Notes: a model not told the origin generated them from the letters alone. A stretch of 42,605 bases of DNA from Bacillota bacterium (GCA_023412715.1 JAEZCC010000040.1:1-42605); one strand, 5' to 3'; numbered from the stretch's first letter, positions 25,213 to 34,040 are shown. Numbers and translations: made by a program.

Positions 25213-26831
25213 CTGGACTGCACACTCCCACTGTCTGTTGTTTTCCCGTCCGGCCGGGCGGAAACGGGCTCAATGCCGAGGCGGCCGCACCAGAACCCGA
25301 ACGAGGTCAGCTCCCCCAGCCGATCCCGGTAGCTTTCGGCGGCCTTTCCGTAGCCGGAGATCATCCCGGCCGCCGTTCGGAAAAAGCCCGCCGCCATATG
25401 GAAAAAGGGCCTCGCCGGCTTCCCGCGGCCGGCTTCCGCGAGGCGCCGGTTCAGCTTTTCCGCGTCCGTCCGCAGAAAAAAGTCCGCGCCCTCCAAAAAG
25501 TCCCGGTATGCCGCGAACAAATAATCCACGCCGGCAAAATGATAAAGCACCGTTTGTTTGCCGAGGGCCAGAAACAGCTTCCCGAGATTATGCAACAGGC
25601 CGTACCGCGGGAAATGCAGGGCGTTGAGGATCATCTCGTTGCGCTTCAGGTAATATTCCAGAAGCGGCGTCTTTTTGCCTGCAAACGTTTGATGCCAGAC
25701 GCCGACGCCGCCGATGAAAATCAGCCTGCTGCCCGACCGGATGCAATACTCGGAGTCGTCCGACTTGAGAAAAAAGGGGAACGGGAGGCCGAACCGCTCC
25801 GGCACGGCAAGCGGGATGCACATATACCACCAGCCGCAGTACTGCGCCTCCGGTCCGCGCTCGTTCAGAAGGATCTGCTCCGGGGCCCTCAAATCCATGC
25901 CGGCCCGCAGCAGCCTGCCGCGCCTTCCCTTCCAGACGCCGCCCGCCTCATACTGCACCCACGGCCTCTCCTGCTCCAGCATCCCCGCGGCGAGGCTGTA
26001 TTCGGCGTACTCCGGCTTCAGGACCTTGAGGAAGGCGGCGGTCCGCTCCAGGACGTCCGTTTCAAACAGGATGTCGTCGTCCATCAGCAGCACGTGCGTA
26101 TAGCTTCCCGGCTCCCGGCGGGCTTCGATCATCCCGCGGGCGAACCCGCCGCTGCCGCCCCAGTTCCGATTCCGGAACACGCGGACGTGCTCGTTTTCCA
26201 CTTCGGTCCCGTCGATGGTATGCCCGTTGTCGACGATGAAAAAATCGATATCGCCGCGGATGGGGCCGTCCCCGGAATGGTAAATCTCCCGGTCCACATT
26301 CCGCATGTTCCGGTAAACGAACTCCTCCCGTCGGTAAGTGCAGACCACCGCCGCGATTTTGACCCGGTTCTGCGCGGCGGCCTCCCCTGCGGCAAAGCTT
26401 CCCCCATAAAATACCGCCCCGCCGGAAAGAGCCTGCGCTTCCAGATAAAGCAGGCCATCCTCCGGCAGGGCGGAAAAATCCTGAAGCAGGGAGACCGGGG
26501 CGTCCGGCAGGCAGTCGGCTTTCTTCTCCTGCAAAAGGCTGCGCGCCGTCCCGTTTCCGGCTGAGAGGCGCAGCGAATAAAGGCGGAAGGAAAAAGAGCC
26601 CTGCGCCTTCAAAACGACCCGGACGGAATCGACCCCGGTGTATTCCCTGAATTTGCAGAACGGAAACGCGTTGAAATAGGTGTCGAAAGACACGCAGGCG
26701 CCGTCCCGCACCGCCAGGGCGCCGTCCCGCTGCTCCACAGCCCGCGGATCGGCGGCGGACGCCCGGTAATACAAGGAGGATTCCGGGCAGATATTCTCTT
26801 TTGGGAATAAGATACGAAAAAGACGAATCAC
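25209..26831 (-). CDS. GlfT2-like GT2 glycosyltransferase
   Basis: The 540-residue protein is a diverged paralogue of the product at 20122-21918. It shares the N-terminal ILFPKENIC and FDTYFNAFPF signatures, VCTYRREEFV, VDNGHTIDGT, NWGGSGGFARGM, the MDDD metal site, a GWWYMCIP segment and VGVWHQTF. It probably adds galactofuranose or another furanose to the glycan, perhaps as the starter enzyme while the longer paralogue elongates (as GlfT1/GlfT2 do in mycobacteria); that division of labour is inference. The start is GTG at 26831 after a G-rich ribosome site. The end overlaps the permease start (ATGA). Confidence 0.85.
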   Translation of the reverse strand: MIRLFRILFPKENICPESSLYYRASAADPRAVEQRDGALAVRDGACVSFDTYFNAFPFCKFREYTGVDSVRVVLKAQGSFSFRLYSLRLSAGNGTARSLLQEKKADCLPDAPVSLLQDFSALPEDGLLYLEAQALSGGAVFYGGSFAAGEAAAQNRVKIAAVVCTYRREEFVYRNMRNVDREIYHSGDGPIRGDIDFFIVDNGHTIDGTEVENEHVRVFRNRNWGGSGGFARGMIEARREPGSYTHVLLMDDDILFETDVLERTAAFLKVLKPEYAEYSLAAGMLEQERPWVQYEAGGVWKGRRGRLLRAGMDLRAPEQILLNERGPEAQYCGWWYMCIPLAVPERFGLPFPFFLKSDDSEYCIRSGSRLIFIGGVGVWHQTFAGKKTPLLEYYLKRNEMILNALHFPRYGLLHNLGKLFLALGKQTVLYHFAGVDYLFAAYRDFLEGADFFLRTDAEKLNRRLAEAGRGKPARPFFHMAAGFFRTAAGMISGYGKAAESYRDRLGELTSFGFWCGRLGIEPVSARPDGKTTDSGSVQSR

Positions 26832-26859
26832 CCGCCCGTCCCCCTTTCCCGCGCCCCGC

Positions 26860-27738
26860 CTACCGGCGGAACATCTTTTTTGCGAACGCTCTCCGGGCGC
26901 TGCCCGGAGGCAGAATGGAATTGACAGCTTTTTTCATGAGGTAAGCGCTCCCCGGGCCGGCCACCCCTTCAAAATGCGCCCGCGGCAGCTCCATGCAGCG
27001 GCACTCCGCGTCCTTTTTCATCTGCGTATAATAAATCCCCAGCAGGCGCTCGGCAAGATAACCGTCCACCCGCGCGGCCTGCCCGCCGTACCCGGAAGTG
27101 TCCTTCCGTCGGTCGAATTCCGACAGGATCGGAAAAAGCCATTCGCAGTAAGAAAAAAAGCGCGGCTTCCTCATGACGAACAGGTTGCCGAAATAATGGA
27201 CGCTTCCGGAAAGGTATTCCTCCGCGGAAGCGGAAAACTCCGGGTGCATTTCCCGCAGAATGCCGGCCGCCAGCCTGAGGTCCTCCGCGGACTGGTACCT
27301 GCCCCTGCGGTACTGCTCCGCCACGGAGACACGCATCTCTTCCCCCAGCGGGACAATGATGTCGCAGGGTTCTATCACCCGCCGCATATGCTCCGGCTCA
27401 AAGCCGAGCCCGGAAAGTGTTTTCCCGTCCGGATACCGGTAGACGCGGTACGGCGGCCGCCCGCGGCCCGGAGCCGTCCGCCGGAAAGAAAGATACCTTC
27501 GGTAATGGAAAAAGCCGTAGAAATCCGCCGCTTCGTTTTTCCACGCCCAGTACTGGGCCGTCAGTTCGCAGTAGGAGGGATTCTTCGCCGAGATATTGTC
27601 GCCGGCGTCGTCGCGGAGCATTCCGGGGAAAGACTCCGCGGCTCCCGCCGAACCGACCTGCACGGGAACCAGGAATTCGTGCGGCGGAACGTAAAACTGC
27701 CTGTGGCAGGAAACGTAGATTCTGATGATGCTTTTCAC
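26860..27738 (-). CDS. DUF4422 capsular polysaccharide glycosyltransferase-like protein
   Basis: The 292-residue protein carries the DUF4422 hallmark: RIYVSCHRQFYVP at the start, DNISAKNPSYCELTAQYWAW, then DFYGFFHYRRYLSF, and a VHYFGNLFVMRKP segment later. DUF4422 proteins sit in capsule and exopolysaccharide loci and are regarded as glycosyltransferases of GT-A type, donor unknown. The start is GTG at 27738 with GAGGAG eight bases upstream. It lies between a GT4 gene and a GlfT2-like gene in one operon. Confidence 0.85.
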   Translation of the reverse strand: MKSIIRIYVSCHRQFYVPPHEFLVPVQVGSAGAAESFPGMLRDDAGDNISAKNPSYCELTAQYWAWKNEAADFYGFFHYRRYLSFRRTAPGRGRPPYRVYRYPDGKTLSGLGFEPEHMRRVIEPCDIIVPLGEEMRVSVAEQYRRGRYQSAEDLRLAAGILREMHPEFSASAEEYLSGSVHYFGNLFVMRKPRFFSYCEWLFPILSEFDRRKDTSGYGGQAARVDGYLAERLLGIYYTQMKKDAECRCMELPRAHFEGVAGPGSAYLMKKAVNSILPPGSARRAFAKKMFRR

Positions 27739-27775
27739 TGCTTACGCTCCTCGCGGCCGCAGGACGCCGGCCGGA

Positions 27776-28888
27776 TCACTTTTGCAGAACCCTGCGGTAC
27801 CGCTCCATCACTTCCGGGAAAACCACCGGAAGGGCAAACCGCTTCACCTGCGAAATTCCCGCTTCCCGCAGGGATTTTCTTAAGTCCCCGTCCCGCTGCA
27901 GCTCTTTCATCCGGCTTTCCAGCTCCGCCGCGCTGCGGAACAGCAGGCCGCTTTTGCCTTCCTGCGTCAGCTCGCGGTGGCCCTTGATGTCACTCGCGAC
28001 GACCGGCAGGCCGCAGGCCATGGCCTCCATGACGTTGAACGGCAGGCCCTCGATCCGGCTGGAAGAGACGCAGACGTCGCAGGCGGCATAAAACCCGCGC
28101 ATATTTTCCACATAGCCGGGAAAGAGGATCTGCCCGTCCGCATGAAGCCCGCGGGCCAGAGCTTTGCATTCCCCCAGCAGCGCGCCGTCTCCGGCAAGCA
28201 GCAGCTTCATGCGCGGATTCTGCCGGCAGAACCCCGCAAAGGCGCGGATCAGGAATGCCTGGTTTTTCCTCCTGGAAAACTCCGCCGCGTAGACATAGAC
28301 AAAATCGTCTTCGCCGATTTCAAGCTCCGCCCGGGAGGAAGCGCGCTCCTCCGGGGCGGCGGGATGAAATTTTGAGAGATCGATCCCCATGCCGTCAATC
28401 CGGCACAGCCTGTCCCTGTAAAGCCTGTGCCTCCGCGCGATTTCGTAATCCTCGCGGTTCATGACCATCAGCACATCAGTCACGCGCGCACAGAGCTTTT
28501 CCGGAATCAGATACACCCATTTCTTCAGGCCGTCGCTTTCGCGGAATAAATATCCGTGCACGGTGCAGACGACTTTCGGCCTTTTGCGCAGAAGCAGGAT
28601 CGCCGCGCGCACGGCGGCGCTGGCCAGCTCGGTGTGCGTGCTGACCGCGTCGAAGCCCTGCTCCCGGATCAGGCTGCGCGCTTCCAGCACGGCTTTCAGA
28701 TTCCCGAAGCTCAGGAGCTTTTTGCGCATCGGCAGCGCAACGACGTGATCCGCATAAGGCACAGACGCCCGCCTTTCCGCGGCTACCCAGACCTCATAGC
28801 CCGTTTCATGAAAAGCCCGCAGATAAGGCAGATGGAAATTCAGAATATGCGATGCCGTAGAGGCGCAGTATAAAATTTTCTTCGCCAT
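27776..28888 (-). CDS. GT4 family glycosyltransferase
   Basis: The 370-residue protein has the GT-B layout of family 4. The N-terminal acceptor domain starts KKILYCASTASHILNFHLPY and contains VCTVHGYLFRES. The C-terminal donor domain has YVYAAEFSRRKNQAFLIRAF, and SSSRIEGLPFNVMEAMACGL, the E-x7-E motif that binds the nucleotide. It resembles CapM/EpsD-type enzymes that add N-acetylated or hexose sugars to undecaprenyl-linked intermediates in the cytoplasm. The start at 28888 is taken because the fold begins there; two ATGs four and seven codons upstream are possible, but the nearer one abuts GGAGG. Confidence 0.9.
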   Translation of the reverse strand: MAKKILYCASTASHILNFHLPYLRAFHETGYEVWVAAERRASVPYADHVVALPMRKKLLSFGNLKAVLEARSLIREQGFDAVSTHTELASAAVRAAILLLRKRPKVVCTVHGYLFRESDGLKKWVYLIPEKLCARVTDVLMVMNREDYEIARRHRLYRDRLCRIDGMGIDLSKFHPAAPEERASSRAELEIGEDDFVYVYAAEFSRRKNQAFLIRAFAGFCRQNPRMKLLLAGDGALLGECKALARGLHADGQILFPGYVENMRGFYAACDVCVSSSRIEGLPFNVMEAMACGLPVVASDIKGHRELTQEGKSGLLFRSAAELESRMKELQRDGDLRKSLREAGISQVKRFALPVVFPEVMERYRRVLQK

Positions 28889-29036
28889 CCCGGCCCCCAT
28901 CCTCCGCAAGACCGTTTTTACCCGGCCTTCCCGGATCGCTTCCGCCTGTTTTTCCTGGAACCCTGTATTTCAAGAACGGCATTCAGCCGATGCGCTTCAA
29001 CATTTCTCTTCCGAGAGGACAGAAATTTTCTTCCTT

Positions 29037-30221
29037 TTAAAACGTGAGATATGGAATCAGATTGATCCGGTTCGCAAGCAGGATCCAGATATTATATAAA
29101 TATCCGACAAACACGAGCACCGCCAGAGCGTAATAATAAATGTACCTGTGCGTATTGATCTGGCTTTTGATCTTCCGGCGCTCCTGCAATGCCTTTTTGC
29201 GGTCGGTCCTGCTCTTCGATTTCAGGCTTTCGGCGCTCTGCAGGGCGTCGGCCTGCACGCTTTCCACGCCGATGCTGGCGAACAGCTCCGGAATCAAAAG
29301 CACAACCGTCGTGAAAAACATCATGCCGAACCGCTGGAACAGAAAATGCTGGCAGGTCATGAGGTAAAGCAGGCCCGAGAAAACAGACAGATTGATAAGG
29401 ACCGTATTGGTCTGATCCCTTCGCAGGATGAACGGCTTCAAAATCAGGATCACGGCCGTCGTGGCGACCGGGATCGCCGCCGTCTGCCAGTCGCGGCCCA
29501 TCATGTAATACAGGCCCTGGTTCGTGGCGTAATACTGGTAAACGTATTTCGTGACCAGATTGAATATCGGCCAGGAAAGGGCCACGACCGCGGCCGCCAG
29601 CCCGCTCCAGGTCAGCAGGGACTTCCAGCTGACGGGGATCCGGGCGATGAAATAGACCGGAACCATAATCAGCATGGACTTATGGAATGTCGACGCCAAA
29701 AGAATAATCAATAAATACGGAACGAATTTTTTCTTCTTAATATACTCGATGGAATACAGATAAACGGCGATTGCGATGCACTGGCGGATGAAGCTGAGCG
29801 AATTGCCGTAAAAGCCGAAGCTGGCGAACACGAACATTCCGATCCACGGAATGGGCGAAACCCGGTACAGAAGAACGGCCATCAGGGTGACGACAAGGAC
29901 GGCAACGACAAGCATGAAGATATGTACGTCGCGCGTGAAAAGGGAAACGAAATAATTCAGCAGGCTGTACCCAGGCTCGATGCGGTAGCCGTTCGCCGGG
30001 CTGATCAGGAAATTCCAGCCGCCGTCGTGGACCTGGTAAAAATAAGCTTCATACTGCTTATAGTCGATGCCGACCGTGTCCGCGCGCAGATAAGCCACGG
30101 CGATCATGGCAAGCGACGACAGGACCAGAAAAATGATGTTATTCCTTTTCGACTTCCGGATCTCGCACAGCAGCACGCCGCCGACAAGAATAAACAGAAT
30201 CAGGAGGTTGTAGACCGTCAT
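29037..30221 (-). CDS. EpsG-family polysaccharide polymerase (Wzy-like membrane protein)
   Basis: The 394-residue membrane protein has about ten segments and the EpsG-family features VGIDYKQYEAYF, EPGYSLLNYF and FYGNSLSFIRQCIAIAVYLYSI, where the conserved arginine follows the serine-rich loop. EpsG/Wzy proteins are thought to join lipid-linked repeat units outside the cytoplasm. A hydrophilic stretch at about residues 325-355 is rich in Lys/Arg/Ser. It is the first gene of the large cluster, 35 nt after the predicted transcription start, with GGAAGG as ribosome site. No Wzx flippase is seen, while an ABC exporter is. Confidence 0.87.
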   Translation of the reverse strand: MTVYNLLILFILVGGVLLCEIRKSKRNNIIFLVLSSLAMIAVAYLRADTVGIDYKQYEAYFYQVHDGGWNFLISPANGYRIEPGYSLLNYFVSLFTRDVHIFMLVVAVLVVTLMAVLLYRVSPIPWIGMFVFASFGFYGNSLSFIRQCIAIAVYLYSIEYIKKKKFVPYLLIILLASTFHKSMLIMVPVYFIARIPVSWKSLLTWSGLAAAVVALSWPIFNLVTKYVYQYYATNQGLYYMMGRDWQTAAIPVATTAVILILKPFILRRDQTNTVLINLSVFSGLLYLMTCQHFLFQRFGMMFFTTVVLLIPELFASIGVESVQADALQSAESLKSKSRTDRKKALQERRKIKSQINTHRYIYYYALAVLVFVGYLYNIWILLANRINLIPYLTF

Positions 30222-30262
30222 GTCGTTTTTTTCCTTCCATTTGCAAGCAGAATATCAAGAAA

Positions 30263-30291
30263 ATTATAACATCAATCGAAACCACATACAA
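30263..30291 (-). promoter_or_regulatory. Promoter of the large polysaccharide cluster
   Basis: On the minus strand TTGTAT (30291-30286) and TATAAT (30268-30263) are 17 nt apart. The sequence from about 30258 to 30300 matches the promoter before rfbF almost base for base around the -10, and the similarity continues into the early transcript (CTGC-TGC-AAATGGAA-GG). Confidence 0.8.
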
Positions 30292-30430
30292 GAACAGGCG
30301 AATAAGAAATAAATTTCCCGACGGGAATCCCGTTTGGCTCCCCTTTGCTTTCCGCCGGAAAAAGGGAGGATTTCCCTGTGCGGGAGATGACAGCGGACAC
30401 CGGAATATATGGGAAAGCGGGTGCATCGCC

Positions 30431-30469
30431 AAAAAAGAGAAGCACCCGCCTTGGGGTGCTTCTCTTTTT
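30431..30469. terminator. Bidirectional intrinsic terminator
   Basis: A near-perfect stem of about 14 bp (aaagagaagcaccc against ggggtgcttctcttt) with a short gcctt loop has A-runs on one side and T-runs on the other, so it can end transcription in both directions. It insulates the polysaccharide promoter from transcripts coming out of the prophage. Confidence 0.88.
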
Positions 30470-30623
30470 GTGAAATAACGGTAATTCTGAGACGGACTCA
30501 GGTATATATTTGCTACGGCTAAGTGTAGGGTCACTTTTTTAATTTACTGGTAACATCTCTTTTGGTCACAGATTTGAGGGAATACCACCCGTTTACATGA
30601 TAAACGAAATGTGCCATAGAAAA

Positions 30624-30673
30624 GGAAAAGGCCCGGCGGGGATGGTTGTTTGCCACCCGTGCAGGCCTTTTCC
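30624..30673 (-). terminator. Terminator after the serine recombinase operon
   Basis: Ggaaaaggcc pairs with ggccttttcc (10 bp), and an inner stem of cggg/cccg and tgg/cca closes a short loop. On the minus strand it is followed by TTTTC and starts eight bases after the stop of the third recombinase. Confidence 0.75.
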
Positions 30674-30680
30674 ATCAATG

Positions 30681-31049
30681 TTATGCAACGGTTTTCTCTA
30701 TAAATCCTAACAACTCATTCAGCAGCGCGCCTTCCTTGACCGATTCTACCGCAACGCCGTATTCTCCGAGTTGGCGAATAAAATGCATGGTCTCAGTCGT
30801 GTTTCTGCCGATGCGAGAGGAGCTATACACAAGCAGAACGTCCATTTCTCCGTTTTTGGCGTCGGCCAAAATCCGCTGGATACCTGGTCGAGTCATTGTC
30901 GTTCCTTTAAACCACTCTTTCGTAATCGAGGAAATTTCATAGCCCTTCTCCCTGGCAAAATCGCAAACATGCTGTTCCTGCCGGTCAAGGGAAAGCTGAT
31001 CGGGAGTTGCAACGCGGCAGTAGATGGCCGCTCTGGTTGGTTGCTTCAT
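30681..31049 (-). CDS. Resolvase-domain-only serine recombinase paralogue lacking the catalytic serine
   Basis: The 122-residue protein is just a serine-recombinase catalytic domain with no DNA-binding tail. The motif usually reading ARVS is here Y10-C-R-V-A14-T, so the nucleophilic serine is an alanine. Other active-site features remain: DVLLVYSSSRIGRN with the Arg pair, and GTTMTRPGIQRIL. It cannot cut DNA by the normal mechanism and might act as a partner or regulator of the two large recombinases, to whose operon it is coupled by a four-base overlap. The intact frame argues against simple decay. Confidence 0.82.
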   Translation of the reverse strand: MKQPTRAAIYCRVATPDQLSLDRQEQHVCDFAREKGYEISSITKEWFKGTTMTRPGIQRILADAKNGEMDVLLVYSSSRIGRNTTETMHFIRQLGEYGVAVESVKEGALLNELLGFIEKTVA

Positions 31050-32650
31050 TTTCGTGCCTCCTGTTCCTGTACTTTGATTTCCGTGCCGTTCTTGAACGTG
31101 AATATGAGGTTGTTGGTCGAATACACAGTGACCTTATCCACAGTGGCGCACCATAATTCCTCGTCGAAACTTTCGATTAAACCGTCTCGCTGCCGAAGGT
31201 CGGCAAGAAACAGCGATATGCTTTCACGCTTCGCAGTGCGCGCCTGTTTCTCCCTCACAATGGCATCCAGCCGCTTCTTGGCAGCATCGTACCGTTCAAC
31301 AAACCCGTTATACCTCTCTTGGTATTCCTCCTGATCCATCGCAGAATTGGCGTTTTCCTCCACACATTTGCGGATCAGTTCCATGATGACCGTGCATTCG
31401 TCCCGCAACCTCACGCTTTCCTTATCGAGCGCAGTGGTATCCACCAGAATCGCAATAATCGAATCGAAATCCCCGATAATCTGGTCTTTGTTTTCAATGA
31501 CCCGGTTAAACGCCTTGATGAATGCCCGCTGCAACAGTTCCTCCGACAGACCCGGCGTGCTGCAGGAAGTCCCATTTGCAACCTTGTTATTGCATTGCCA
31601 GACGGTGCGCCGGTACTTGTCCTTGGAATGCCATACTTTTGGCCCGTAGAATCCGCCGCACTCCCCACAGATGACTTTACTCGAAAAGCAGTTTAATCCG
31701 CTCTGTCGCCGTCCCGCCGCCTTGCGTTTCTTAATTTCCGCCTGCACCAAATCGAATACTTCAGGCTCAATGATGGCCGGGTGCGAATGTTCCACATAAT
31801 ACTGCGGAACCTCGCCTTCGTTGACCTTGGTTTTCTTGGTAAGGAAATCCACGGTAAACTTCTTTTGCAAAATGGCATCGCCCTTGTACTTTTCGTTCTG
31901 CAGGATACTCAGAACCGTCGAGACGTTCCACTTTTTCTTTTTTGCCGGAGAGGGAATCCCTTGCTGCATCAAATAGCGGGCAATGGCGTTTTGCGTTTTG
32001 CCCTGCAGGTACAGCTTATAGATCAGCCGCACGATTTCAGCCTCCGACTCAACAATCTTCGGAAATCCGTCCGGCCCTTTTTCGTATCCAAGGAACCGTT
32101 TGTAGGGCAGGTTCACCTTACCGTCCGCAAACCGCTTGCGTTGGCCCCACGTCACGTTCTCGGAAATAGAGCGGCTTTCTTCTTGCGCGAGGCTCGACAT
32201 AATGGTAATCAGAAGCTCGCCCTTGCTGTCCAGCGTGTAGATGTTTTCCTTCTCGAAGTAAACCTCCACGCCCTTTTCCTTGAGTTGACGCACCGTTGTC
32301 AGGGTATCCACGGTATTGCGAGCGAAACGGCTCACCGATTTTGTGAGGATCAGGTCGATTTTGCCATCGAGAGCGTCCTGCACCATGCGCTTGAAACCGT
32401 CGCGCTTCTTGGTGTTGGTGCCCGAAATACCCTCGTCCGTATAAACCTCCACGAACTCCCATTCATCGTTTTCGTGAATGTGCCGGGTATAATAATCTAT
32501 CTGCGCCTCATAGCTCGTCTGCTGTTCCTCGTCGTTGGTCGAAACCCGCGCATAAGCGGCCACGCGCTTTCTGACATGCATGCGCATTATGTTGTCCTGA
32601 ATGCGGGCAATAGTCGGCGGTATCACAGTCACCGCCCGTGCCGTTCTCAT
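31046..32650 (-). CDS. Large serine recombinase (site-specific integrase), second of three
   Basis: The 534-residue protein has the full large-serine-recombinase layout: catalytic domain with AAYARVSTNDEEQ (Ser37) and SVSRFARNTVDTL, a recombinase domain (about 200-320, IPSPAKKKKWNVSTVLSIL), a zinc ribbon (CGECGGFYGPKVWH then CNNKVANGTSC), and a long coiled-coil C-terminus from about 390. Such enzymes integrate and excise phages or conjugative elements by attP/attB recombination. The start at 32650 is chosen because its ATG overlaps the stop of the first recombinase. The frame is open further upstream but that part only shadows the neighbour. Confidence 0.92.
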   Translation of the reverse strand: MRTARAVTVIPPTIARIQDNIMRMHVRKRVAAYARVSTNDEEQQTSYEAQIDYYTRHIHENDEWEFVEVYTDEGISGTNTKKRDGFKRMVQDALDGKIDLILTKSVSRFARNTVDTLTTVRQLKEKGVEVYFEKENIYTLDSKGELLITIMSSLAQEESRSISENVTWGQRKRFADGKVNLPYKRFLGYEKGPDGFPKIVESEAEIVRLIYKLYLQGKTQNAIARYLMQQGIPSPAKKKKWNVSTVLSILQNEKYKGDAILQKKFTVDFLTKKTKVNEGEVPQYYVEHSHPAIIEPEVFDLVQAEIKKRKAAGRRQSGLNCFSSKVICGECGGFYGPKVWHSKDKYRRTVWQCNNKVANGTSCSTPGLSEELLQRAFIKAFNRVIENKDQIIGDFDSIIAILVDTTALDKESVRLRDECTVIMELIRKCVEENANSAMDQEEYQERYNGFVERYDAAKKRLDAIVREKQARTAKRESISLFLADLRQRDGLIESFDEELWCATVDKVTVYSTNNLIFTFKNGTEIKVQEQEARK

Positions 32651-33957
32651 TCGCGGTTCCTCCTTTGTATAAGCTCGATTTGGCGCTCCCGCGCCGCCTG
32701 ACGCATCGCGTCGTCCCAACTGTCCCTGCGGGATTTGTCCTGCCATGCCTTTTCCAACTGACGCCCGTCGCAGAAAATAAAAAGGAGCCGGTTGTTTCCC
32801 GGCACCCGGATCTCCGCAACCCGTTCTGCGAAAATCTCCGCGTCGAACGCCGGAATACCGAGCGCCTCTGCTGAGGCGGCTTGAAGGACATCCTCCGGTA
32901 TTTGCTTTGCGGGGCAAGCCGTTTTACCTTCCTGCAGGTAGGTGGAGCAATTCCAATAAAACTTCCCGTTTGTGGTCTTGCGTTTAAAGTTCTTCCCGCA
33001 ATTAACGCACAGAATTTTCCCACTGAACGGATATCGCTTCCGACCGCAGTCTTGTGCCCGAAAGTGTCGCCTGCGCTGCTCCATGACCGCCTGCGCCCTT
33101 TCAAAAGTTTCCGCGTCGATGATAGCGGGGTGAGTGCCTTCCGCAAAATACTTTGTGAGGGCACCTTTGTTCCGGACCTGCTTTTTCGTCAAATGGTCGG
33201 TCACATACCATTTTTGCAGCAGAGAGTTCCCAGCGTACTTTTCATTTCTGATGATCGATACCACACGCTCGCTGTCCCATCTACCGCCGCGCAGGGCAGG
33301 CACATTCATCGCCTTTAGTTTTTGAGCGATTTTGCCTCCGCCCATGCCGCCGATATAATCTTCAAAAATCATGCGGACGACGGCGGCCTCGCGCTCGTCG
33401 ATCTGTACATCGCTTTTCACGATGCGGTAACCGAACATAAAGCGCAGGTTGACCAGCTCACCTTGTTTAAACCGCTTTCGGATGCGCCATTTGCAGTTTT
33501 CGGAAACCGACCGGCTTTCTTCCTGTGCATAAGAAGCGAGGATAGTGAGCATAAGCTCGCCGTCCCCGCTGAGAGAGTGAATATTCTCTTTTTCAAAATA
33601 CACATCAATGCCGAGCGCTTTCAGCTCTCGAACCGCTTCCAGCATGGTCACCGTGTTCCTCGCAAACCGCGCGATGGATTTGGTGATGACCATGTCGATT
33701 TTACCGGCCCGGCAATCGTCCATCAACCGCTGAAACTCCGGCCTTGCCTCCTTGGTGCCGGTGAACGCCTCGTCGGCATAGACGCCGACATATTCCCAAT
33801 CGCCTCTCCGTTGAATGTAATTGCTGTAATAGCTGATCTGAGCGGACAGCGAATGAAGCATGGCGTCCTTACCGCTGGAAACCCGGGCGTATGCGCCCAC
33901 GCGCTTTCGAACAGGCATCTGCGGTGCCGAAGGTTCGAGTTTCCTGATGCTTCGCAT
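32647..33957 (-). CDS. Large serine recombinase (site-specific integrase), first of three
   Basis: The 436-residue protein has the catalytic GAYARVSSGKDAM (Ser27), SIARFARNTVTML, a recombinase domain (ALRGGRWDSERVVSIIRN) and a zinc ribbon with CVNCGKNFKRK and CPAKQIPED. It is shorter than the second recombinase, with little coiled coil after the ribbon. The start has a strong GAGGAGGG site. The IS110-family insertion begins only about 35-45 bases upstream of the ATG, so the original promoter or upstream operon partner has been separated from it. Confidence 0.92.
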   Translation of the reverse strand: MRSIRKLEPSAPQMPVRKRVGAYARVSSGKDAMLHSLSAQISYYSNYIQRRGDWEYVGVYADEAFTGTKEARPEFQRLMDDCRAGKIDMVITKSIARFARNTVTMLEAVRELKALGIDVYFEKENIHSLSGDGELMLTILASYAQEESRSVSENCKWRIRKRFKQGELVNLRFMFGYRIVKSDVQIDEREAAVVRMIFEDYIGGMGGGKIAQKLKAMNVPALRGGRWDSERVVSIIRNEKYAGNSLLQKWYVTDHLTKKQVRNKGALTKYFAEGTHPAIIDAETFERAQAVMEQRRRHFRAQDCGRKRYPFSGKILCVNCGKNFKRKTTNGKFYWNCSTYLQEGKTACPAKQIPEDVLQAASAEALGIPAFDAEIFAERVAEIRVPGNNRLLFIFCDGRQLEKAWQDKSRRDSWDDAMRQAARERQIELIQRRNRE

Positions 33958-33990
33958 AAAAAATCCCTCCTCGTATAATATGATTTGCAG

Positions 33991-34000
33991 GACATATTAC
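33991..34000 (+). repeat. Left copy of a 10-bp repeat bounding the IS110-family element
   Basis: Gacatattac here is repeated exactly at 35674-35683. The two copies bracket a transposase gene and its non-coding ends, so one copy is likely original target sequence and the other part of the element. IS110 elements recombine at a short core, so the exact crossover is somewhere inside these ten bases. Confidence 0.7.
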
Positions 34001-34022
34001 TGGTGTTCCTGCTTAGTCACCA

Positions 34023-34040
34023 GCAAGCCGATCGGCTTGC
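34023..34040. repeat. Perfect 18-bp palindrome near the left end of the IS
   Basis: Gcaagccgatcggcttgc is its own reverse complement. It sits about 22 bases inside the left boundary of the insertion element and upstream of the predicted bridge-RNA region. It could be a binding site for the transposase or a regulator. Confidence 0.75.

Larger units (their letters stand above)
30222..30680. other. Intergenic region between polysaccharide cluster and prophage recombinases
   Basis: These 459 bases contain the cluster promoter, a bidirectional terminator (30431-30469), the recombinase terminator (30624-30673), and between the last two an AT-rich 150-bp stretch without genes. The prophage end or attachment site probably lies in this stretch, as recombinase genes usually sit at the edge of the element, but no core repeat can be recognised without the other end. 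Confidence 0.5.

Noticed and set aside
31781..32701. Plus-strand open frame of 306 codons
   Set aside because: It is the antisense shadow of the second serine recombinase.
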